In this document: piece by piece, positions 7,789 through 15,255 of the stretch
Position numbering within the stretch: the first letter of the stretch is position 1
Layout: each line of letters opens with the position of its first letter
NCBI GenBank assembly: GCA_018369015.1
Contig: JAGZDD010000029.1
Span: 1-29,021, forward strand
Length of the DNA stretch: 29,021 nucleotides
Direction: 5' to 3'
DNA from: Clostridiales bacterium
GTDB taxonomy: Bacteria > Bacillota > Clostridia > Lachnospirales > Lachnospiraceae
Notes under the pieces: generated by a model
Database searches by the model: none
Seen by the model: only the letters and a program-made list of their open reading frames with translations
Told to the model about the DNA's origin: nothing
Program-made: the position numbers and the translations under genes

Positions 7789-8934
7789 TCACTCAATATC
7801 CATCGTCAGGATTTCATGCATTTTCTTATCGGTAACAAGCGAAGCAATTCCAATCAGTCCAATATCTTCCGAGGCTTCCATGTGAACCTGAATCCCGGTA
7901 ATACAATGGTGGTCCAGATAATCATTGACCTTAACAATAAGCTGCTCCCCCAGCGCTTCTACAAGCTTTCCGCCAAGAACAGCCTTCTCACTATCTAAAA
8001 ACAGCGCAATGTTGTTCACGCACAAGGCCAATGTCGGCGCCACATAATCAATAACCTGGCGGCGGACTTCCTCGGTCAGATTAATTTCAGAATCCGTCAG
8101 CAAAATACCAAATTTTTCCTGAATCTTTTTATAGCCGATTCCCACCTCCAGCCAACCGGGATTTTTTCTATCAGAAACAAAGTTTTCCGTAAAAGACATG
8201 TAGCCAATTTCACCGCACATATTATGGACGCCGCGGCGAAGCTTCCCTCCAAGTATAACTCCGGCACCGATACCGGTTCCCACGGAAATCAAAACCAAAT
8301 CATCTTTTGCCCTGCATCCCGACTTTGCAAACTCTCCCAATGCCTGAGAATTTGCGTCGTTCTCTACGATAACTATTGCATGATATTTATTTTCCAGAGC
8401 TTCAATAACATCTTTAATATTCCGCTCCTCCTGGCCCTCCACAAGAGGCGCCCCGGCAATTGTACACGATTTTTTATCATAAATAACAGGCAAGGCTATA
8501 CCGATTCCAAAAAGCTTGTCCATGTCAAGACCGGCTTCTTCCATAAGCTGCGGAATAAATACATCGGAGATCATCGAAATAATATAATCCAGAACCGGCT
8601 TTACCTTTGTCGTTTTCTTTAAAAGTACATTTCCCATAATATCAACAACGCCCATGCTTAAAAAGTCGCCTTCCATAAAAAAAGCAGTCAGATACATCAA
8701 TTTTGTATTCAGCATGAGCATCTGGGGTTTTCTTCCTATACTAGTTTCCCCCTCGCCAATTTCTGTAATCAGGCCCTGATCCTTAAGGAAATTAATAATT
8801 TTCAATACTGTCGGCGGACTGATCCCCGTCAGCTTGGACAATTCAGCCTTTGATGTACACTCCCTCTCTCTTATTAATTTATAAACAACCTGCCGGTTCA
8901 TATCCTTCAGGTGTGATGCAACATAGGGTTTCAT
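7789..8934 (-). CDS. ROK-family transcriptional regulator (NagC/XylR type)
   Basis: This 381-residue protein has an N-terminal winged helix-turn-helix (NRQVVYKLIRERE, SKAELSKLTGISPPTVLKIINFL) followed by a ROK sugar-kinase-like domain (VENDANSQALGEFAKSG, VSVGTGIGAGVILGGKLRRG). The cysteine-rich zinc motif usual in many ROK proteins (CxCGxxGC) is not evident; the equivalent stretch reads HNMCGEIGYM. ROK regulators of this type normally repress sugar genes and release DNA on binding a sugar or sugar phosphate. A GGAGG site 6 bases before ATG fixes the start. An operator copy overlaps its own promoter, suggesting autorepression. Identical or near-identical operators precede the two flanking operons, so it is the probable master regulator of genes from 1 to 11544. 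Confidence 0.92.
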   Translation of the reverse strand: MKPYVASHLKDMNRQVVYKLIRERECTSKAELSKLTGISPPTVLKIINFLKDQGLITEIGEGETSIGRKPQMLMLNTKLMYLTAFFMEGDFLSMGVVDIMGNVLLKKTTKVKPVLDYIISMISDVFIPQLMEEAGLDMDKLFGIGIALPVIYDKKSCTIAGAPLVEGQEERNIKDVIEALENKYHAIVIVENDANSQALGEFAKSGCRAKDDLVLISVGTGIGAGVILGGKLRRGVHNMCGEIGYMSFTENFVSDRKNPGWLEVGIGYKKIQEKFGILLTDSEINLTEEVRRQVIDYVAPTLALCVNNIALFLDSEKAVLGGKLVEALGEQLIVKVNDYLDHHCITGIQVHMEASEDIGLIGIASLVTDKKMHEILTMDIE

Positions 8935-8950
8935 GGTGCGCCTCCATTTA

Positions 8951-8971
8951 TTAATTAACTTACTTAAGTAT
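8951..8971. promoter_or_regulatory. ROK operator copy 2 (before the ROK gene)
   Basis: TTAATTAA, CTTAC, then TTAAGTAT. It matches copy 3 at 18 of 21 positions by eye and covers the -10 and likely start site of the leftward ROK promoter, which suggests autorepression. It is the most degenerate of the three copies, so it may be the weakest site. Confidence 0.7.
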
Positions 8972-8995
8972 ATCGCCCGACATTCTCTTTGTCAA
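8967..8995 (-). promoter_or_regulatory. Promoter of the ROK gene
   Basis: On the minus strand TTGACA (8990-8995) and TATACT (8967-8972) are separated by exactly 17 bases. This is close to the sigma-A consensus. The -10 is inside operator copy 2. Confidence 0.75.
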
Positions 8996-9024
8996 TATAT
9001 AATATAAAATTTCAAAAGATTCAG

Positions 9025-9171
9025 GTAACAGTTCAGCTATGCGGCTGAGGAGGAAAAAACCGGCGCAAGACGTCCGGTGGACGTCTGCTCTGCGCCGACC
9101 GGAACACAACGTAGACCGCAAGCTGGCTTGCAGAGAGGTATTGTCATCCCAAGACTAGGGCACTTAGCCCG
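9025..9171. repeat. Palindrome-rich spacer DNA
   Basis: This part of the 475-bp gap between the divergent ROK and methyltransferase genes begins with the recurring word GTAACAGTTCAGC. It then holds GGCGCA...TGCGCC around GACGTCC/GGACGTC (9062-9096). The 19 bases at 9032-9050 recur inverted at 21264-21282. No credible gene is seen. Confidence 0.5.
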
Positions 9172-9249
9172 AATCGAGGATTCAGCCGCGACAGCGGCGG
9201 TGAGCAACGTTAGCTGCGTGAATCCGAGATGGCATGGCTAAATAGTTCC
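9172..9249. repeat. Dispersed intergenic repeat, copy A
   Basis: This 78-bp element aligns over its whole length with 13848-13924, with about 12 mismatches and one gap by eye. It contains GGATTCA...TGAATCC arms and ends in GGCATGGCTAAATAGTT. It lies just upstream of the methyltransferase promoter. Confidence 0.7.
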
Positions 9250-9285
9250 GAAATTATTGTTTATATCTATTTTGCACAAAATCTA

Positions 9286-9314
9286 TTGACATTAAAACAA
9301 ATCAGCATTATAAT
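9286..9314 (+). promoter_or_regulatory. Promoter of the MttB-like/NagB-like operon
   Basis: TTGACA (9286-9291), a 17-base spacer, then TATAAT (9309-9314) is a perfect consensus sigma-A promoter. Operator copy 3 begins 5 bases after the -10, over the expected start site, so a bound ROK protein should block it fully. Confidence 0.85.
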
Positions 9315-9318
9315 CCTT

Positions 9319-9339
9319 TTAATTAACTAACTTAATTAA
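9319..9339. promoter_or_regulatory. ROK operator copy 3 (before the MttB-like gene)
   Basis: TTAATTAA, CTAAC, TTAATTAA. This is the exact reverse complement of copy 1. It is placed over the predicted transcription start of the methyltransferase operon. Confidence 0.8.
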
Positions 9340-9409
9340 TAAATAATTCCGCGGAAAATCTTCAACACCTGATTCACAAACCGCGGAAATAGGAGAAGGA
9401 GGTTTACTC

Positions 9410-10816
9410 ATGCAGCATATCAACTCTATCATTGAAGTTCTAAGCCCCGAAGAAATCCAGCTTGTCCATAATTCCTCGGCCAAGGTGCTCGAAACAATTG
9501 GTATTAATGTTCCTAATGCAGAAGTTCTTAAACGCTGTGAGGCTTTTGGCGCTGTTATTGACCTTGAAAATGAAATCATGCGCATCCCTCAAAAAGCGCT
9601 TGAGGATGTACTTCAAAAGATTCGCGAAAAAAATGCCGCCGATTTTGCCCGCGAGGAAGGACGCCGCGATATTTCCGCCCATATTTCGACACAGGTATTT
9701 TTTACGGATTATCAGACAAAAACAAGCCGCTATGGGGTGAGAAACGACAATCTGAAGGGCTTTGCTCTCTTAGAACACCTGAACAACTTCCCGACGGCAG
9801 ACCCGGTTGTTGTGCCTTCCGATGTTCCGGATCAGATTTCAGACCTTATTGGCTACCAGGATATTTACAAATATTCAACGAAACCCGGAGCTACTTATAT
9901 TTTAACACCAACCTCAGCCAAATATATTCTTCAGATGAACCAATTAATGAACCGGCCGACCAATTATCTCCTTGAAACAATCAGTCCATTATCCTACAAG
10001 CGCGATACGCTTGAAATGGCCCTTCTTTTTGCCGATAACGGCGGAGGTATCGGCGTCGGCCCTATGGCTATGAGCGGCGCCACGGCTCCCGTAACGATCG
10101 CCGGTACCTTAACGTTGGAAAATGCGGAAATTCTTGCCAGCATGTTTATTATTTATGCCCTTTGCGGCAAGCTCTCCGGCTACAGCGCTCCCGTCCATTC
10201 TATGGATATGAAAACAATGCTCTGCTCCTTTGGAAGCGCTAATCAGGCACTATTCGCCGTAGCGGTTTCACAAATGGCCCGTTTTTACGGCCTGACCTCT
10301 ATGTCCAATGCCGGCCTCACTGACGCGCTCATGCCCGATTTCCAGGGCGGTATTGAAAAGGGTATTACCGCCTGCTTTAACTTCTTATCCGGCGGACGCT
10401 CCATGGGCGCTATGGGTATTGTCGGCGCAGATCAGGGGATCAGTCTGGAACAGCTTGTCTTAGATAACGAATGGATTGAATACTATAACTACATTGTCCG
10501 GGGCTTTGAGGTTTCTGAAGATACGATTGGGCTGGAGGCGATTACAGAGGCTGGGATCAAAGGAAACTATCTGGATCTTGACCATACGTTTGAATACTGG
10601 CGTGACAGCTACCTTCAGTCAAATATTTTCCTTCGGGATAATTTTGCAAACTGGACGAGCCATTCAAAGCCGGAGCTTCTTGACCGCGCCCACGATTTTG
10701 TGGAAAAGGCTACGGCAGGATATGAACAGCGTGAACCGGTGATTCCGGCAGCCGTTTGTGATGAGCTGGATTATATTGTTAAGCAGGCAGTTGAAGAAAT
10801 TGGAGGCCCGAAATGA
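9410..10816 (+). CDS. MttB-superfamily (trimethylamine methyltransferase-like) protein, non-pyrrolysine
   Basis: This 468-residue protein belongs to the MttB superfamily, TIM-barrel enzymes that move a methyl group from a quaternary or tertiary amine to a cobamide on a partner protein. Family-like segments are VLETIGINVPNAEVLKRCEAFGA (residues about 27-49), YILTPTSAKYIL, GGGIGVGPMAMSGATAPVTIAGTL, and the glycine-rich SGGRSMGAMGIVGADQGIS before residue 350. True trimethylamine enzymes carry an in-frame amber codon for pyrrolysine; this frame has none, placing it with the non-pyrrolysine branch, of which some members demethylate glycine betaine, proline betaine or carnitine. A strong AGAAGGAGG site precedes the ATG. 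The stop overlaps the NagB-like start (ATGA). No cobamide-binding protein or activator is in the window. The substrate is unknown; ROK control links it to sugar use. Confidence 0.88.
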   Translation: MQHINSIIEVLSPEEIQLVHNSSAKVLETIGINVPNAEVLKRCEAFGAVIDLENEIMRIPQKALEDVLQKIREKNAADFAREEGRRDISAHISTQVFFTDYQTKTSRYGVRNDNLKGFALLEHLNNFPTADPVVVPSDVPDQISDLIGYQDIYKYSTKPGATYILTPTSAKYILQMNQLMNRPTNYLLETISPLSYKRDTLEMALLFADNGGGIGVGPMAMSGATAPVTIAGTLTLENAEILASMFIIYALCGKLSGYSAPVHSMDMKTMLCSFGSANQALFAVAVSQMARFYGLTSMSNAGLTDALMPDFQGGIEKGITACFNFLSGGRSMGAMGIVGADQGISLEQLVLDNEWIEYYNYIVRGFEVSEDTIGLEAITEAGIKGNYLDLDHTFEYWRDSYLQSNIFLRDNFANWTSHSKPELLDRAHDFVEKATAGYEQREPVIPAAVCDELDYIVKQAVEEIGGPK

Positions 10817-11544
10817 ATACTCAGATTTTTGATACATATGATTCCATGTGCCAATGTGTTGCTAATGAAATTATTGAAGGGCTTAAAGAAAATCCCCGGC
10901 AGCTTCTGTGTATCGCAGCCGGGCATACATCCCTTGGCGTTTTTAAATGCCTGGTCAGAGCCTTTAACGAAGGCTATGCCGATTTTTCTTTGGCAAGCTT
11001 TGTGGCCATGGATGAATGGCTTCATATGTCCGCACATACGAAAGAAAGCTGCGGCTGCTTTATTAATGAAAATTTTCTCAAATATGTCAATTATGCGCCT
11101 GAAAATGTCCGTCTATGGGATGGCACTGTATCCGACGTTCAAAAGGAATGTGCGTCTGTTGAAAGCTTTATCTTACAACACTCTGCGCAAAGAGCCATCG
11201 ACTATCTTGTCCTTGGCGTGGGAATGAATGGCCATTTAGCCTTAAATGAGCCAGGAACATCCTTTGACTTAAAGGCTCATGTCACCGGACTTGATACTAT
11301 AACCCAGAAAGTCGGCCAGAAATATTTTTCCGGTACAGCTTCCCTGACCGGAGGAATCACCCTCGGAATTGCTGACTTCCGGGAGGCTGCCCGTACAGTA
11401 CTCATGGTCAGCGGTGCTTCCAAGGCCGATATTTTAGAAAAAGTCTTAAGCGCGTCTGCTCCTGATGAACAGCTTCCCGCGACTGCTTTGCTAAGCTTTA
11501 ATAACGCCTCCCTCTACTGTGACCATGAGGCGTTGAAACGGTAA
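10813..11544 (+). CDS. NagB-like glucosamine-6-phosphate isomerase/deaminase family protein
   Basis: This 243-residue protein has the NagB/6-phosphogluconolactonase fold. The phosphate-binding loop is IAAGHTSLGVF (34-44), unlike the usual GTGSTP of NagB. MDEW is at 66-69, and the catalytic-type GVGMNGHLALNEPG at 135-148 matches NagB closely, including its histidine and glutamate. Canonical NagB turns glucosamine-6-phosphate into fructose-6-phosphate and ammonia. The altered loop suggests a variant substrate. Its ATG overlaps the MttB-like stop by 4 bases, so the two products should be made together. The context (ROK control, PfkB kinase, glycosidases) fits an unusual amino sugar phosphate. 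A lactonase role is possible, but the NEPG motif favours the deaminase group. Confidence 0.87.
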   Translation: MNTQIFDTYDSMCQCVANEIIEGLKENPRQLLCIAAGHTSLGVFKCLVRAFNEGYADFSLASFVAMDEWLHMSAHTKESCGCFINENFLKYVNYAPENVRLWDGTVSDVQKECASVESFILQHSAQRAIDYLVLGVGMNGHLALNEPGTSFDLKAHVTGLDTITQKVGQKYFSGTASLTGGITLGIADFREAARTVLMVSGASKADILEKVLSASAPDEQLPATALLSFNNASLYCDHEALKR

Positions 11545-11557
11545 GCCACGAAAAGGA

Positions 11558-11602
11558 CCGCGCGTTACTGTTCACAGATTCCCTGTAAACAGTAACGCGC
11601 GG
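11558..11602. terminator. Large hairpin between convergent genes
   Basis: A perfect 15-bp stem (CCGCGCGTTACTGTT with its complement) encloses a 15-base loop that can pair further. It lies between the NagB-like stop and the oppositely oriented acetyltransferase stop, where a shared terminator is expected. There is only a short T-rich tail (TCTCATTTT) on the plus strand. Confidence 0.6.
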
Positions 11603-11650
11603 CCATCTCATTTTGCATAAACTTATGGCTGTTCACGGTTCCCGTATTAT

Positions 11651-12295
11651 CTATTCTTCAATCAGTTGGTTATCCGCCAGGACTTCCGGCTTATATTTCA
11701 TACTGTCCTTTTCTGTAATTTCACGGATAACCCGGCATGGTACGCCAGCGGCAAAGGAACCTGACGGAATGTCCTTTGTCACCACGCTTCCGGCACCAAT
11801 CACACAATCATCTCCGATAGTCACGCCAGGGCACACAACCACGTTAGCTCCAATCCAGCAGCCTTTTCCGATAGACACAGGCTTTGCATAGCACAGGCCG
11901 CGGACATTTCCCTCAGCTGTGCGGATCTGATGGCGTTCACTGGAAATCATCGGATGTACCGGCGTCACAATCGTCACGTTAGGGCCAAAAGCGCAGCCCT
12001 CGCCAATCGTTACCTGTGTATCGTCCTGAATCGTAAGGTTATAATTAAAAAAACAATTTGAACCAATACTTGTATGGCAGCCATAATGAAAGAATACCGG
12101 CCCCTGCACGCGGACATTTTCTCCCAGCTCCCCGACGATTTCTCTAAGAAGCTTTGTCCGGCGCTCTGTTTCATCTTCACGGGTATTGCTGTATTCCTGG
12201 CTAAGGTTATGAGATTTCAATTTTAAAGCCACCAATTCCAGATCTCCGGGCCAAAATAGTACGCCGTCATAAATCTTTTTTTCTTCCCTTGTCAT
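11651..12295 (-). CDS. Sugar O-acetyltransferase, LacA/NodL type
   Basis: This 214-residue protein belongs to the hexapeptide-repeat acetyltransferases. An N-terminal helical segment (TREEKKIYDGVLFWPGDLEL) typical of maltose/galactoside acetyltransferases is followed by left-handed beta-helix repeats (IGSNCFFNYNLTI, IGKGCWIGANVVVCPGVTIG, IGAGSVVTKDIP). The catalytic histidine is in VTIVTPVHPM. The family moves acetyl from acetyl-CoA to a sugar hydroxyl in the cytoplasm, often as detoxification of non-metabolised glycosides. The ribosome site GGGGAGGAG precedes the ATG. It lies downstream of trpS on the same strand and converges with the NagB-like gene. The true acceptor sugar is unknown. Confidence 0.88.
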   Translation of the reverse strand: MTREEKKIYDGVLFWPGDLELVALKLKSHNLSQEYSNTREDETERRTKLLREIVGELGENVRVQGPVFFHYGCHTSIGSNCFFNYNLTIQDDTQVTIGEGCAFGPNVTIVTPVHPMISSERHQIRTAEGNVRGLCYAKPVSIGKGCWIGANVVVCPGVTIGDDCVIGAGSVVTKDIPSGSFAAGVPCRVIREITEKDSMKYKPEVLADNQLIEE

Positions 12296-12360
12296 AAATT
12301 ACTCCTCCCCATTTAACAATTCTTCCCCAATGCCGGTCGGCGCCCGGCAAGGCATATCTA

Positions 12361-13452
12361 TTATTTCGCTTCCCTATATTTCTGGGCCTGGGCCTCAATC
12401 AATTCTTTATCTTCAAAATAATTGATCTTCATTGAGCGTTTAACATCCGCCAACGTCCTGGCAGCGACACTTTCCGCTTTCTGGCTGCCCTCTTCAAGAA
12501 TACGGTAAACCGCAGGAATATCCTTTTCAAATTCCTTCCTGCGCTGGCGAATCGGCTCCAGCTCTTCCTGAAGGACATTGTTAAGGAATTTCTTTACCTT
12601 AACATCGCCAAGGCCGCCCCGCATATAGTGAGCCTTAAGTTCATCCAGATTTTTGTAATCCGGCAAATAGCGTTCAAAATGTTCATCCCGGCAAAATGCA
12701 TCCAGATAAATAAATACAGGATTTCCTTCGACCTGGCCCGGGTCCTCCACACGCAGGTGGTTCGGGTCTGTAAACATGGACATCACTTTTTTGCGTACAT
12801 CCTCCGGGCTGTCTGAAAGATATATACAGTTGTTCAGGGATTTGCTCATTTTCGCTTTTCCGTCAGTACCCGGCAGCCGCAGGCACGCCTTATTATCCGG
12901 GAGAAGAACTTCCGGCTCTACCAGGGTATCCCCGTATACAGAATTAAATTTGCGCACAATTTCCTTTGTCTGCTCGATCATCGGAAGCTGATCCTCGCCG
13001 ACAGGCACCGTCGTCGCCTTAAATGCCGTAATATCCGACGCCTGGCTGATCGGATAGGTAAAAAATCCCACCGGAATACTGGCTTCAAAATTGCGCATCT
13101 GAATTTCAGATTTTACCGTTGGATTTCTCTGCAAACGAGATACGGTTACAAGATTCATATAATAAAACGACAACTCCGTAAGCTCAGGAACCTGGGATTG
13201 AATAAACATCGTCGATTTCGCGGGATCAAGCCCACAGGAAAGATAGTCTAAGGCCACTTCGATAATATTCTGCCGCACCTTCTCTGGGTTATCGGCATTA
13301 TCGGTAAGCGCCTGTGCATCCGCAATCATAATAAAAACATCATCATATTCACCAGAATTTTGTAATTCTACACGGCGCTTTAACGATCCTACATAATGGC
13401 CTACATGAAGCTTCCCAGTAGGCCGGTCGCCTGTTAAAATAATTTTCTTCAT
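12361..13452 (-). CDS. trpS: Tryptophan--tRNA ligase
   Basis: This class I aminoacyl-tRNA synthetase charges tRNA-Trp. From the chosen start it is 363 residues, near the usual bacterial length. The HIGH-type motif is HVGH at 16-19, inside GDRPTGKLHVGHYVGSL, and KMSKS is at 201-205. AVPVGEDQ-type binding is seen as VPVGEDQLPMIEQTKEI. The open frame continues 49 codons upstream to 13599, but that part translates palindromic repeat DNA. The ATG at 13452 begins the conserved MKKIILTGDRPTGK and has an AAGGAGG site about 12 bases upstream. No T-box antitermination motif is visible in the leader; tandem hairpin repeats lie there instead. Confidence 0.97.
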   Translation of the reverse strand: MKKIILTGDRPTGKLHVGHYVGSLKRRVELQNSGEYDDVFIMIADAQALTDNADNPEKVRQNIIEVALDYLSCGLDPAKSTMFIQSQVPELTELSFYYMNLVTVSRLQRNPTVKSEIQMRNFEASIPVGFFTYPISQASDITAFKATTVPVGEDQLPMIEQTKEIVRKFNSVYGDTLVEPEVLLPDNKACLRLPGTDGKAKMSKSLNNCIYLSDSPEDVRKKVMSMFTDPNHLRVEDPGQVEGNPVFIYLDAFCRDEHFERYLPDYKNLDELKAHYMRGGLGDVKVKKFLNNVLQEELEPIRQRRKEFEKDIPAVYRILEEGSQKAESVAARTLADVKRSMKINYFEDKELIEAQAQKYREAK

Positions 13453-13519
13453 TATAAAAATAAACCTCCTTCGCCACAGACGCCAACGCTGGCGGGCAGC
13501 GGCTATTATACAGCATATC

Positions 13520-13770
13520 ATGGCCGCAGGCGGCCATAATATGGCTCCGCCCCGATGCGTACTTTCGCACAGCGAATGGCTCGCCTGCGCTCGCCGCACG
13601 AAAGACGCGAAAATATGGTATACTGTTCACTCTGTGAACAGTATACCATGGCCGCAGGCGGCCATGCTATGGCTTCGCCGTGATGCGTACTTTCGCGCAG
13701 AGGAATGGCTCGCTTGCACTCGCCGCGCGAAAGACGCGGTATAATGTCCACTTTGTGGACATTATACCAT
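13520..13770. repeat. Tandem 128-bp palindromic repeat, two units
   Basis: Unit 1 begins at 13520 and unit 2 at 13648. Each opens with ATGGCCGC-AG-GCGGCCAT, continues through a CTTTCG...CGAAAG inverted region, and ends in a 14-15-bp perfect stem with a 3-base loop (13616-13648 and 13738-13768). The end stems differ at two positions in each arm, and both changes are matched on the other side. It is upstream of trpS. The several short frames in it look spurious. Confidence 0.8.
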
Positions 13771-13847
13771 ATTCTAACCAGCCGCTGCAATTAAACTATT
13801 TCTTTTCCTCAATTTTTTGTATCACCATACATATGGCGGAACGCCAT

Positions 13848-13924
13848 AATCGAGGAGTCAGCCTTGTTGGCGGCGGTAAGCAGCATTAGCTGCGCGAATC
13901 CGAGAGGCATGGCTGAATAGTTAC
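13848..13924. repeat. Dispersed intergenic repeat, copy B
   Basis: This 77-bp copy pairs with 9172-9249. Shared blocks are AATCGAGGA, GGCGGCGGT, TTAGCTGCG, GAATCCGAGA and GGCATGGCT. It ends with GCTGAATAGTTAC, the recurring spacer word. Together with the tandem repeat at 13520-13770 it fills most of the 555-bp gap between trpS and nspC; no gene is seen there. Confidence 0.7.
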
Positions 13925-13999
13925 ATTTTTTAGTCTATCTGGTTACTGTTTAGGCCTCTATGCCAGCCTATCCAATACATTGAACCGGTCAGGAAAAGA

Positions 14000-14021
14000 G
14001 GAGGCTCTCACGAGAGCCTCC
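14000..14021 (-). terminator. Intrinsic terminator overlapping the nspC stop codon
   Basis: GGAGGCTCTC and GAGAGCCTCC form a perfect 10-bp stem with a 2-base gap. On the minus strand it is followed by TCTTTTCC. The nspC stop TGA is at the loop, so the stem includes the last codons. It marks the end of the polyamine operon. Confidence 0.75.
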
Positions 14022-15255
14022 CCATAAAATCCTCATATCCGAAACGCTTTACCGTCTGAAGTGAACCATCCTTGCCAAGCCACACAATATCCGGCAGCGG
14101 CATTCCGTTAAATGTATTGGTTTTAACCATTGTATATAACGCCATATCTTCAAACACAAGACGGCTGCCCTCTTTAAGCGGCTGGTCAAAGGAATAATCG
14201 CCAATGACATCCCCGGCCAGGCATGTCGGCCCGCCTAAGCGGTATGTCCAGCGCTTTTCTTCTGGCATACCGGCTCCCATAAGCGGCGGGCGGTAGGGCA
14301 TTTCCAGAACATCCGGCATATGGCAGGCTGCCGATGTATCTAAAATCGCAAGATGGCGTTCATTTTCCAGCGTTTCCAGAACGCTTGCCACAAGATAGCC
14401 GGCATTTAAAACAACGGCCTCCCCCGGCTCCAGATAAACATCAAGGCCGTAATTTTCTTTAAAATGTAAAATAATCCGCTCCAGCCTTGGAATATCATAG
14501 TCTGCCCGGGTAATATGGTGCCCGCCGCCAAAGTTTATCCACTTCATGGACGACAGCCACGGGCCAAACTGGGCTTCTACAGCTTCCGCCGTTTTCTCCA
14601 GGGCGTCCGAGTCCTGCTCGCACAGCGTATGAAAATGCAGGCCGTTAAGCAGCGGCACAAGCGACTCGTCAAAATTTTCCAAAGTAGTTCCAAGGCGCGA
14701 CCCCGGCGCACAGGGATCGTAAATTTCATGGCCTTCCTGGGTAGAACAGCGCGGGTTAATACGCAGCCCCACCGACTTGCCTGCGGCTTTTGCCGCCGCC
14801 CCAAAACGCCTAAGCTGCGCCGGCGAATTAAATACAATATCATCGGCATATTGAAGTAATTGTTCAAAATCCTCCGCCTTATAGGCCGGAGAATAAACAT
14901 GGGTTTCCCCGCCAAAATATTCCCGTCCAAGCCGGGCCTCAAAAAGTCCGCTGGCCGTCGTTCCTCTCAAATATTTCCGAATAAGAGGATAGGCATAAAA
15001 CATGGAAAATGCCTTTTGCGCCAGTAATATTTTACATCCTGTCCGGTCCATGACCCCTTTAAGTATTTCCAGGTTATGAATCAGCCGGGCTTCATCTACA
15101 ACAAAGCATGGGGTGCTTACCCGCTCCCACCAGGGCGCTGGCGTACCTGCCGCACAAGCCCCTGCCTGGTTTATGCTATCTGTCCGGCTGCCAGCGTCCA
15201 TCCGGTTTATGCTATCCGTCCGGCTGCCGGCATCCTTATACTGACCGCTTCCCAT
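14008..15255 (-). CDS. nspC: Carboxynorspermidine/carboxyspermidine decarboxylase
   Basis: This PLP enzyme of the alanine-racemase fold decarboxylates carboxyspermidine to spermidine (or the nor-form). The PLP lysine is K81 in LLAQKAFSMF; LHFHTLCEQDSDALE, INFGGGHHITRADYD, EPGEAVVLNAGY and DTSAACHMPDVLEMPYRPP are family-typical. The 415-residue frame carries about 45 extra N-terminal residues before STPCFVVDEARLIHNLEIL, where homologs usually begin. This extension contains DAGSRTDSIN twice, encoded by a 36-bp direct repeat (15168-15234). The ATG at 15255 overlaps the dehydrogenase stop (TGATG) and has no strong site of its own, so coupling is likely. An inner ATG at 15201 lacks a ribosome site. 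It is the last gene of the operon. Confidence 0.93.
   Translation of the reverse strand: MGSGQYKDAGSRTDSINRMDAGSRTDSINQAGACAAGTPAPWWERVSTPCFVVDEARLIHNLEILKGVMDRTGCKILLAQKAFSMFYAYPLIRKYLRGTTASGLFEARLGREYFGGETHVYSPAYKAEDFEQLLQYADDIVFNSPAQLRRFGAAAKAAGKSVGLRINPRCSTQEGHEIYDPCAPGSRLGTTLENFDESLVPLLNGLHFHTLCEQDSDALEKTAEAVEAQFGPWLSSMKWINFGGGHHITRADYDIPRLERIILHFKENYGLDVYLEPGEAVVLNAGYLVASVLETLENERHLAILDTSAACHMPDVLEMPYRPPLMGAGMPEEKRWTYRLGGPTCLAGDVIGDYSFDQPLKEGSRLVFEDMALYTMVKTNTFNGMPLPDIVWLGKDGSLQTVKRFGYEDFMGRLS

Noticed and set aside
9410..10816. Pyrrolysine-dependent trimethylamine methyltransferase
   Set aside because: The frame has no in-frame amber codon and no pyl genes are near, so it belongs to the non-pyrrolysine branch.
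13453..13599. N-terminal 49-codon extension of trpS
   Set aside because: It reads repeat DNA; the conserved protein begins at MKKIILTGDRPTGK after a real ribosome site.
13453..13800. T-box leader of trpS
   Set aside because: No T-box sequence or specifier-loop layout is visible on the minus strand; the region is tandem palindromic repeat.
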